A stretch of DNA of 64,000 nucleotides from Chitinophaga sancti. GTDB taxonomy: Bacteria > Bacteroidota > Bacteroidia > Chitinophagales > Chitinophagaceae. The stretch covers positions 6,350,001-6,414,000 of the forward strand of contig NZ_CP139247.1 of NCBI RefSeq assembly GCF_034087045.1, read 5' to 3'. The notes under the pieces were generated by a model that was not told where the DNA came from, searched no databases, and saw only the letters and a list, made by a program, of their open reading frames with translations. Both the position numbers and the translations under genes were made by a program. Numbering within the stretch: position 1 is the first letter of the stretch; each line of letters starts with the position of its first letter. Of the stretch, positions 57,501 to 64,000 are shown piece after piece.

Positions 57501-60500
57501 TAACGCTCCAGGTCAAACGTCACGCCCAGTAAACGGATACCCTCCCGGGATTTTTCTTCTATATATTGCTGGATAACAGGTAACCAGTGCAGCCCTCGCA
57601 TTTCCTGCGCTTCGCAGCCGGTAAGGTCAATCAGTCCCTCACTAGTTGCATCCCAGCGGCCAATATCTTCTATGCCGATAACGTCGCTGTTTACCAGCTG
57701 AGCGGCCACCGCTGCGCCTAATGAACGGGTGGCGGCGGTTACCAGGATCTGTATACGCCCTTTTCTCGCGCGCTGAGAACGGACAGACAAGGGTTGCCAG
57801 CTTTTCGTTAAAAAACGCGGCTCCCCGGTAGCAGCAATAACAGGGGCAGCTACCGTAGTTCCTTTCTTACTGAACCAGTAACGTTCCCGTGCAAAGGGAT
57901 ATGTAGGAAGACTCACCTTCTTCGCCATTCCGGATGGATATAAAAGATGCCAGTCCAGATGATATCCTTTCGTCCACAGCTCCAGTAACTTGCCGTACTT
58001 CCCTTTCCGGATCCAGCTGACTACACCCTGGTGAAAATCTTCATCAGTCAACAACCATAAACTCTCTTTATCTTTCTTCAACTGGCCCGTATAGAGATCT
58101 TCTATATCTTCTTCCCCGGCTATATATCGTTGTAATTTATCCGTGGCTTCTTCACGGGTGTGCACCAACATACCCATACGCTCTTCCATATCCTCACGGC
58201 CTGTTTGCAGCGTATAGGCGATATCCTGCAGCGACTCCCCTGACGGAGAGGTGAAGTAATGTAATAACCGCTCCGCATAGGCTTTTAAACGTTCTCCCGT
58301 ACGGGCTGACAAGACCAGCATATATGGGCCGGCTGTGGATGCCGGTGAAGATGGCGTAACCCGGTATTCTTCTATCACCAGATGTGCATTTGAGCCTCCG
58401 GCGCCAAAAGAAGAGATTCCTGCACGCAGCGGGCATTCCTCCATACGGCCGTTCTTCTCCAATAAGGGCCGCTCCCACGGGGACAGCTCTTGCTGCACCA
58501 CAAAAGGACTATTGCCAAAATCGATGTTAACGTTCAATACAGCCGAATGTAAAGACGGTACCAGTTGCCGGTGTTTTAGCTGGAGCAGGATTTTTGTCAG
58601 CCCCGCTATACCCGCAGCGCTCTCACAATGCCCAATATTGGATTTTGCTGAGCCGATGGCGCAAAATTGCTTATCTGACGTAAACTCCCGGAATGCTTTA
58701 TTTAATCCGGCTATCTCTATCGGATCACCCAGGAAGGTGCCGGTACCATGAGCTTCTATATAGCTGATACTGCGGGGATCAACACCTGACTTTTTGAATG
58801 CATGGCTGATCACGCCAGATTGTGCTCCCGGATTGGGCACAGAATAACCATTGGTTTTACCGCCATGATTAACAGCACTGCCTTTGATAACACCGTAGAT
58901 ATGATCTCCGTCGGCAATAGCTTTAGACAATGGTTTTAACAACACCGCTCCTACGCCCTCCCCTGGCACATAACCATCTCCTCCTTCCCCAAAACTTTCG
59001 CAACGGCCAATACTGGAAACAAATCTTCCCTGACCCAGCATCAGGTATTTATTGGGGTGAACTGAAACATTCACACCGCCTGCTACCGCCGCCTCACAAT
59101 CTCCCCTGATAATACTCTGGCAAGCCAGGTGAATGGCTGTCAGTGAAGAAGAACACATGGTATCAACAGCCAGGCTGGGACCATGAAAATTACAATAGTA
59201 AGATACCCGGTTAGCAACCGAGGATGGATTACCAGGGATGGCCAGCGGCCTGCCCTGAATTGTTTCCTGTGCCCCGTATAACTGGTACTCTTCATACATC
59301 ACGCCCACAAAAACGCCGACATTGCCTTCCAGGCCATTGTTCCGGTTCGCCGCCAGCGTTTCACGGGTATAGCCTGCATCCTCCAGCGTGGCCATCACGC
59401 ACTCCAGGAAAATACGTTCCTGAGGGTCCATTATTTCTGCTTCACGGGGGGAAATATTGAAAAATAAAGGATCAAACTGATCTACCCCCTCTATAAAACC
59501 ACCCCATTTGCTATACGTTTTTCCAGGTTTATTTTTATCCGCATCATAATATAGACTGTGGTCCCATCTGTCTTTGGGTATCTCCGTAATACAATCCTTT
59601 CCTGTTTTCAGGTTGTTCCAGAAGGCTACTATATCAACTGCCTGGGGATATCTGCCTGCCAGTCCCACGATAGCAATATCCGTCTCTTCTGTTTCCTTCT
59701 CCTTCGCAGTATAATTAACGGGAGCACCTAAACGACGCTGCTTCCGTTTTATTACTTCCGGCGCGGTGGCAACATTCATTTCTTCGTTAGCAACAATCGC
59801 AACTGGTCTTTCTTTCGCCCCTGTTAAGCCTTGTAACTGATCCGGATATTGTTCTTTAAAATATCCCGCTATCGCTTCTATTGTCTGATATTCAAAAAAC
59901 AACGTTCTCGACAAAGGGCCAAACACCTTCTCCAGCTCTCCCGTGAGTTTCAACACCATGAAAGAATCAATTCCATACTTCTCCATGGGCGCATGCTCAT
60001 CCATTTCGTGGACAGACAGTTTCAATATCGCAGACAATAATTTCTTAAAATAAAGAATCGCTTTTTCAGTATCCGGTTTTGCCGTTGTAAGAGGCACTGT
60101 AGTCTCATGGAGCGGTATTTTTTCCTGTTGCACATTTGTAGTCTCACGGGGCTGTATTTTTTCCTGCTGCATATTTGAAAGGCTTATAGCAGCCTCCCGG
60201 ATGGACCTGTATTCAAAGAAAGTTTTAGCTGATACTTCAATATGCAATACCGCCTGTAATTGATCGACAACGGTACCTATTAACACACGTTCTAATCCAT
60301 ACTCCAAAAATTCCGCGTCCGTATCAATCTCAGTGATGGGCACCTTCAATAGTTCTGCCACCTCATTCACCAAAAATGATAGTATTTTTTGTTGTCTTTT
60401 TTCTGTGGAAACGTTATCAGGAAGCGACTGCCCTGGTGCCACAGCAACAATCATGGCACGCGTAAACGTTGACATTATCCTGGTGACATCCCCCTCCAAC

Positions 60501-63500
60501 ACGACTACCTGATCATGATCCCCCGCCAGTATTTCATATAATGTGCGTATACCCGTGCTTGTTTGCAAAGGCTGCATACCCGTTTTTTCTGTCTGCAACT
60601 GTATCGTTGCTGCTGACAGCTGCATCCCGCCTTCTTTCCATAACGGCCAGTTAACTGAAACCGTACGGCCGCTGCAGATGCCTTTGCCCGCCAATTCATT
60701 GCGGTAAACAGCATAACGGTCCATGAAAGCATTACCCATCGCATAATCCGCCTGCCCCGCATTGCCCAGTACACCCGATACAGAAGAAAACAACACAAAA
60801 AGGTCCAGCTTCATTGCCCGGCTGCAGACATCCAGGTTCACCAGACCACTAACTTTCGCAGACAACACTTCCGATAACTCCGCTGCCGTTTTTTTAATAA
60901 TAAAACTGTCGCGCAATACCCCCGCACCATGCAGGATGCCCGTCAGCCCTCCGTACAAAGACCGGATGGTGTTCATTAGCTGCTCACATGCTGCGCGATC
61001 ACTGATATCTGCCGGTATATACGTTACCGTTCCCTGGGACTGCAGCGACTCCAATTCCTGCTGCTTTTCCCTGCCCAGGACAGAACGCCCGTTCAGCACT
61101 ATTTTTACATCTTTACAAACACTCAGTATTTCTTTCGCAAAAAGTAATCCTACTCCGCCCATTCCTCCGGTGATCAGGTATACTCCTCCTTCCTTCCACG
61201 GAGCCATAGCATTATCCCGCGCGGATAATTCCTTCCATGACATTACTTCCGCCTGATTGCTGATGAAGCGGATATCATGAGCAGGTAAATACATGCTTTC
61301 TTTCAGCTGAGCTGCCAGCGTTGCCACCGGGACAGCAGTTGGTACAGCTATCAATTGCTCCTTCAGCAACGGATACTCCTGCCGGGCCGTCTTCAGCAAG
61401 CCAGACAAGGCCTGGAACAAAGCAGTTGCTCCTTCTCCGCATACTGCCAGCTGTACCAGTATTGGATCTTTTGTTGATGTTGTCTTTAATAATTTTTGTA
61501 TTTGCGTAAACACCGTTGTTGCCATACCCGTAAATCCTTCCGCCGCACCTGCTGATGGAATCGATAATAAAGTACAGGCAACACCCGGTAAATACGAGGA
61601 GAGATCCGTAAAATCATTGTCTGCTGTATGGCAAACGATCACCTGATGTAATGCCGCTGCCGTATCTGCTGCCGGAGCTACCGACGTATCTGCCACCGGA
61701 GCTACCGACGTATCTGCTGCCGGAGCTACCGCCGTATCTGCTGCCGGAGCTACCGCCGTATCTGCCACCGGAGCTACTGCCGCCTTCCATTCGGGCACCA
61801 GCAACAACCTGCCCGGCCCCGCAGCCGCCTGAACCCCTTCTCTATCAAACACCCGGGAGGAATAACCTTTTAATGCTACGCATACTTTACCCGTTTCATC
61901 ACAAACCGTGATGTCCAGTTTCTGTATTTTATCAGCTGCTCCGCTACCTTCACTATAGCGAATCAGGGCCCACATATCCGAACTGCACGGACCATATACT
62001 GCTACTTCCTGCAAAGCAAAAGGCAACATCGGTTTGGCGGGAATAGCGGTACCTTCCATGATCAGACCGATGGAAGACTGTAACGCTCCATCCAGCATAC
62101 CCGGATGCAACGTGTAGGGAGCCGTACCTGTTGATCTTAGTTTTGCCAGCACCATCTGATCGCCGACATATATCTCTTTTATCGTCTGGTGCCCGGGACC
62201 ATAATTAAGGCCTACCTGCCGGAATGATTCATAACAAACAGCAGAGGACAACAACCCTTGATCACAGGCAATACGCAAACCTTCAATATCCAGTACCGGA
62301 GGCGTCTCCGGCAATCCCGCCACCACTGTTCCCTGGCTATGTATCACCGGTTCTCCTGCCTCATCTTCACTATGTATTTCATAGCCTATCTGCCCATTAT
62401 CTTCTTCGAAAACGCTGATATGCACTTCTTTTCCGCCAGGACCTGCCATCACTGGGCGTAACCATACTACATTTTCCAGCCGTACTCCAACGGCATCTTC
62501 CGCTCCAAGTGCCTGTACAACAGCCTCCCGGGCCATTTCAAGGTAGGCCACGCCTGGCAGCATACGATGGCCCTGCACAAGATGGTCTGCCAGGAAAAAT
62601 TCATTCCCCGTAAAAAACGAGCTGAAACGTTGTTCAGATAACGTAGAGGTATTACGGTGAACAAGCGGATGAAGAGTACTTTGTGTGCCTGTTACAGGCA
62701 ACGTATTGTTAGCTGGTATCCAGTAACGTTCACGGGAGAAAGGATAAGCTGGCAGGTTGATACGGCGGGGCAGGGCGCCATCATATAACCGTGTCCAGTC
62801 AAAAACAAAGCCTTTCACCCAAAGGTCCAGCAGCTTATCATACTTCATTTTAGCCACCCATGCACTAATAGTGGCCGCCATATCCTCATCGCCCGCATAG
62901 TCGTTAAATGATGCCTTCCCACGTTTTACCTGGCCCGTAAATACGTCCGCCAACCCTTTGGCGCCGGACAGATAACCACTTAGCTTTTGAACCAGGTCTT
63001 CCGCGGAAACGGCTATAATACCCAAACGTTCATCCATCGCATCTCTTCCCACCTGCAGGGTATATGCTATCTCTGACAACCGGGTATCATACTCCCTGTT
63101 ATCCTTCAACAGTGCCAATAGCTGTGCAGCCCTTTCTTTCAGGCGCTGTTCGTTTTTAGCGGACAGAATAAATACGCCGGCCTGCCGGTTATTAATTTGA
63201 AAAGTAGAAGTGTCTGTGGCGCCAATATATTCTTCAATTACTACATGCGCATTAGAACCTCCAAAACCAAAAGAACTCACGCCTGCACGACGGGGAATTT
63301 CTTTTCCACGAGCATCTACCAGTCTGTTCCATACACGGTTTTCCTGCACTACATAAAAAGGAGTATCCTGGAGTTGTATAAAAGGGTTAATAGTATCGCA
63401 ATGAAGCGTTTTAACCAGTGTTTTATGCTGTAGTTGCAATATCACTTTCATTACGCCGGAAATGCCCGCAGCCAGTTCTGTATGCCCTATATTCGTTTTA

Positions 63501-64000
63501 ATAGACCCCAGACCACAATGCGGAACTGCTTTGTCATTAATTCCCGCGGCCTGGTACAGTTCTTTAAATGCGCCCTTCAATGCATTTATTTCAATAGGGT
63601 CTCCCAGCTCAGTGCCGGTACCGTGCGCTTCTATATAACTAACGGTGTCCGGAGAGATGCCCGCCTTTGTATACACCGCTTTCAGCAATTCCATTTGTGC
63701 TTTAGGATTAGGAGCGGTAAGTGAATTAGCTCTTCCCCCGTGGTTTTCAGCGGTACTTCTAATGATTCCATAAATATGGTCATTGTCTTTCTCTGCGGCA
63801 CTAAGTCTTTTTAAGAAGATCATCCCGACAGCCTCACTTCTTACATATCCATTTGCCTTACTGGAAAAAGTTTTACATCTTCCATCTTCACACAACATGC
63901 CCGCCTTGTTAAAACTTATATGCGCCTCGGGTGTAAGAATGGTATTGATACCACCTACTACCGCCATATCGCAGGAGCCTGCGTTAATAGCCTCCATCGC
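54572..64000 (-). CDS. PKS1: trans-AT polyketide synthase, N-terminus outside window
   Basis: The frame runs off the right edge inside a KS domain, so its active-site Cys is not seen. Numbering counts from the Met at 63997. The visible order is KS (to ~258; His125, His172); DH (His472, Asp636); a linker of five 8-residue repeats (740-779); KR (TGGMGGVG at 943; Tyr1085); ACP-like domain with Arg1237 in place of the phosphopantetheine Ser; ACP (Ser1345); KS (1440-1878; Cys1615, His1750, His1790); KR with structural half (TGGTRGIG at 2261; Tyr2423); ACP (Ser2574); a duplicated 23-residue linker (2633-2678); KS0 (2680-3085; Cys2833, His3004, first His replaced by Asn2968). A basic tail ends in KNKFWKQII. 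It forms the first visible part of the assembly line; loading and earlier modules lie outside. Confidence 0.92.
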   Translation of the reverse strand, partial: AMEAINAGSCDMAVVGGINTILTPEAHISFNKAGMLCEDGRCKTFSSKANGYVRSEAVGMIFLKRLSAAEKDNDHIYGIIRSTAENHGGRANSLTAPNPKAQMELLKAVYTKAGISPDTVSYIEAHGTGTELGDPIEINALKGAFKELYQAAGINDKAVPHCGLGSIKTNIGHTELAAGISGVMKVILQLQHKTLVKTLHCDTINPFIQLQDTPFYVVQENRVWNRLVDARGKEIPRRAGVSSFGFGGSNAHVVIEEYIGATDTSTFQINNRQAGVFILSAKNEQRLKERAAQLLALLKDNREYDTRLSEIAYTLQVGRDAMDERLGIIAVSAEDLVQKLSGYLSGAKGLADVFTGQVKRGKASFNDYAGDEDMAATISAWVAKMKYDKLLDLWVKGFVFDWTRLYDGALPRRINLPAYPFSRERYWIPANNTLPVTGTQSTLHPLVHRNTSTLSEQRFSSFFTGNEFFLADHLVQGHRMLPGVAYLEMAREAVVQALGAEDAVGVRLENVVWLRPVMAGPGGKEVHISVFEEDNGQIGYEIHSEDEAGEPVIHSQGTVVAGLPETPPVLDIEGLRIACDQGLLSSAVCYESFRQVGLNYGPGHQTIKEIYVGDQMVLAKLRSTGTAPYTLHPGMLDGALQSSIGLIMEGTAIPAKPMLPFALQEVAVYGPCSSDMWALIRYSEGSGAADKIQKLDITVCDETGKVCVALKGYSSRVFDREGVQAAAGPGRLLLVPEWKAAVAPVADTAVAPAADTAVAPAADTSVAPVADTSVAPAADTAAALHQVIVCHTADNDFTDLSSYLPGVACTLLSIPSAGAAEGFTGMATTVFTQIQKLLKTTSTKDPILVQLAVCGEGATALFQALSGLLKTARQEYPLLKEQLIAVPTAVPVATLAAQLKESMYLPAHDIRFISNQAEVMSWKELSARDNAMAPWKEGGVYLITGGMGGVGLLFAKEILSVCKDVKIVLNGRSVLGREKQQELESLQSQGTVTYIPADISDRAACEQLMNTIRSLYGGLTGILHGAGVLRDSFIIKKTAAELSEVLSAKVSGLVNLDVCSRAMKLDLFVLFSSVSGVLGNAGQADYAMGNAFMDRYAVYRNELAGKGICSGRTVSVNWPLWKEGGMQLSAATIQLQTEKTGMQPLQTSTGIRTLYEILAGDHDQVVVLEGDVTRIMSTFTRAMIVAVAPGQSLPDNVSTEKRQQKILSFLVNEVAELLKVPITEIDTDAEFLEYGLERVLIGTVVDQLQAVLHIEVSAKTFFEYRSIREAAISLSNMQQEKIQPRETTNVQQEKIPLHETTVPLTTAKPDTEKAILYFKKLLSAILKLSVHEMDEHAPMEKYGIDSFMVLKLTGELEKVFGPLSRTLFFEYQTIEAIAGYFKEQYPDQLQGLTGAKERPVAIVANEEMNVATAPEVIKRKQRRLGAPVNYTAKEKETEETDIAIVGLAGRYPQAVDIVAFWNNLKTGKDCITEIPKDRWDHSLYYDADKNKPGKTYSKWGGFIEGVDQFDPLFFNISPREAEIMDPQERIFLECVMATLEDAGYTRETLAANRNNGLEGNVGVFVGVMYEEYQLYGAQETIQGRPLAIPGNPSSVANRVSYYCNFHGPSLAVDTMCSSSLTAIHLACQSIIRGDCEAAVAGGVNVSVHPNKYLMLGQGRFVSSIGRCESFGEGGDGYVPGEGVGAVLLKPLSKAIADGDHIYGVIKGSAVNHGGKTNGYSVPNPGAQSGVISHAFKKSGVDPRSISYIEAHGTGTFLGDPIEIAGLNKAFREFTSDKQFCAIGSAKSNIGHCESAAGIAGLTKILLQLKHRQLVPSLHSAVLNVNIDFGNSPFVVQQELSPWERPLLEKNGRMEECPLRAGISSFGAGGSNAHLVIEEYRVTPSSPASTAGPYMLVLSARTGERLKAYAERLLHYFTSPSGESLQDIAYTLQTGREDMEERMGMLVHTREEATDKLQRYIAGEEDIEDLYTGQLKKDKESLWLLTDEDFHQGVVSWIRKGKYGKLLELWTKGYHLDWHLLYPSGMAKKVSLPTYPFARERYWFSKKGTTVAAPVIAATGEPRFLTKSWQPLSVRSQRARKGRIQILVTAATRSLGAAVAAQLVNSDVIGIEDIGRWDATSEGLIDLTGCEAQEMRGLHWLPVIQQYIEEKSREGIRLLGVTFDLERYGNKKVQVSGALHGGLYRMLGAEYRQVSSCHLDVLSEVPVSVVAEQIAAAYLFAGGHTEISVREGQYYTSVLTEQTLKSKAEKSIVFGENEVLWITGGTRGIGYLCAEHFVRHYGVRRLVLSGREVLPAREEWARVIAANGAQASKLKGIQHLESLGATVEILTVDITDAAAVSAQVMAVKSRHGRIGGVIHAAGIIDAETPAFIRKTQAGINAVLSAKVKGLEVLYGCLREEPLQFFVMYSSVSSQIPVLGAGQSDYTMGNAYMDYFAQGHQEGFPVLSIQWPSWKETGMGEIKNNVYAQTGLLSLSNDAGLSLLDDILADGSHPVIMPAIVNVSQWSPGSLLEVATVKPQIREAAATAVAVKNTTVVKTDQITPTIDWLTELFTRELKIEKSRFEISRSFPDYGVDSVLLSQILGQINKQLGEQLDPSVLMEYSSVEELSRWLEKKYSASLSALLTTPEPVAMEQLAEAPVESLPAAVSVASMQPLQELAEAPVVSLPAAVSVASVQPLQEEAIAVVGLSCRFPGADNLAAYWRLLSEGRSAISGVPYERWGYKSDHVAGLIDKMGYFDGAYFMISPEDARAMDPQALLLLEESLFAWHHAGYTLADIKGKPIGVYIGGRSQHRPSDELLQEAKNPIMAVGPNYLATNISRFFDLRGPALVVDTACSSALVGMNLAVQALQSGEIEAALVGGVGLLDTDNAHRIFAQRNLLSSDGHFHIFDQRAGGVVLGEGAGTVILKRVSQAVKDGDEIYAVIKGIAINNDGRTAGPATPNMQAQKEVMSRALLRSGIAASDISYIEANGSGSEVTDLLELKAISAVYGGTAACGLGSIKPNIGHPLCAEGIAGFIKVVLMLMHQQQAPFLSGQQGLAHYDLSATPFYFNRELQDWKGNIAALNCFADGGTNAHVIIAAADEQLLTGHAKRRTPLPVPILRRYNMRSGLQGNQPAISGHNHSGLHHKNNTAGKKNKFWKQII
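55964..56101 (-). repeat. Two tandem 69-bp units in a PKS1 linker
   Basis: Two units of 23 residues (LAEAPV-SLPAAVSVAS-QPLQE) lie between the ACP and the KS0 of PKS1. The units differ at two residues. This is a recent in-frame duplication of an Ala/Pro-rich flexible linker. Confidence 0.9.
56635..57796. repeat. 1.16-kb KR repeat, PKS1 copy
   Basis: This is the partner of 45707-46868. The flanking ACP and KS0 domains are clearly more diverged than the KR. Confidence 0.85.
57882..59833. repeat. 1.95-kb KS-linker repeat, PKS1 copy
   Basis: This is the partner of 35879-37830. In PKS1 the KS is followed by a KR-only module, whereas in PKS3 it is followed by DH-KR, so the border falls at the end of the KS linker. 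Confidence 0.85.
61661..61780 (-). repeat. Five tandem 24-bp units between DH and KR of PKS1
   Basis: Five units of 8 residues of the form (A/S)VAP(A/V)ADT lie in the linker between the DH and KR domains. The number of units is likely to vary between strains. Confidence 0.92.

Noticed and set aside
30040..64000. Many 60-145-codon plus-strand ORFs across the PKS genes
   Set aside because: They are antisense shadows of the PKS frames; several occur as identical pairs only because the PKS sequence itself is repeated.
25337..64000. Beta-branching (HMGS) cassette, methyltransferase, NRPS or cis-ER domains
   Set aside because: Looked for in all visible PKS proteins and small genes; none is present in the window.

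Overview
The window looks like a chromosomal segment from a soil-type Bacteroidetes, most likely Chitinophagaceae and close to Chitinophaga. The reasons are an ECF sigma/FecR pair, several AraC regulators beside short-chain dehydrogenases, an IS21 element of Bacteroidetes type, and a giant trans-acyltransferase polyketide synthase (trans-AT PKS) locus. No rRNA, tRNA or CRISPR array was found. The taxonomic call is an inference from gene content.

Region 1 (1-2.3 kb, minus strand) has the start of a FecR-type anti-sigma gene cut by the window edge, its ECF sigma factor, and a small decayed cassette (a P-loop ATPase with a frameshift, plus two short unknown ORFs). Region 2 (2.4-9.9 kb) is a three-gene EmrAB/TolC-type efflux operon with a divergent AraC regulator, then a gene-poor stretch and an Old Yellow Enzyme-type reductase. 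The efflux operon and the reductase share a bipartite upstream motif, so they may form one regulon. Region 3 (9.9-24.8 kb) is AT-rich accessory DNA: fragments of an integrase, a Fic protein and IstB; small redox enzymes with AraC, HxlR and WYL regulators; a complete IS21 element with a 6-bp target duplication that splits a YdeI-family gene; and a truncated DDE transposase.

Region 4 (24.8-64.0 kb, minus strand apart from one dehydratase gene) is the trans-AT PKS operon. In transcription order it holds PKS1 (cut by the right edge), PKS2, PKS3, a tandem acyltransferase/enoyl reductase protein, an MBL-fold hydrolase and an Sfp-type phosphopantetheinyl transferase. The gaps are 33 bp or less, with one ATGA overlap. 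PKS3 is split into two ORFs by one extra T; a near-identical internal copy lacks that T, so the two ORFs are best read as one 4561-residue protein.

Reading the modules in order gives: KS-DH-KR-ACP(dead)-ACP; KS-KR-ACP; KS0 | DH-ACP; KS-DH(dead)-KR-ACP; KS-KR-ACP; KS0 | DH-ACP; KS-[ACP]-DH-KR-ACP; KS-DH-KR-ACP; KS0-ACP-TE, where | marks a protein boundary. Both PKS-PKS junctions cut a dehydrating bimodule between KS0 and DH. By colinearity the last six elongations predict a 2,4,6-trienoic acyl chain with a 9-hydroxyl and 10,12-diene. The malonyl units would be loaded in trans by the second AT domain and the chain released by the terminal thioesterase. Large stretches of the PKS genes are almost identical to each other, including a 2.24-kb DH-KR repeat, which points to recent module duplication or gene conversion.
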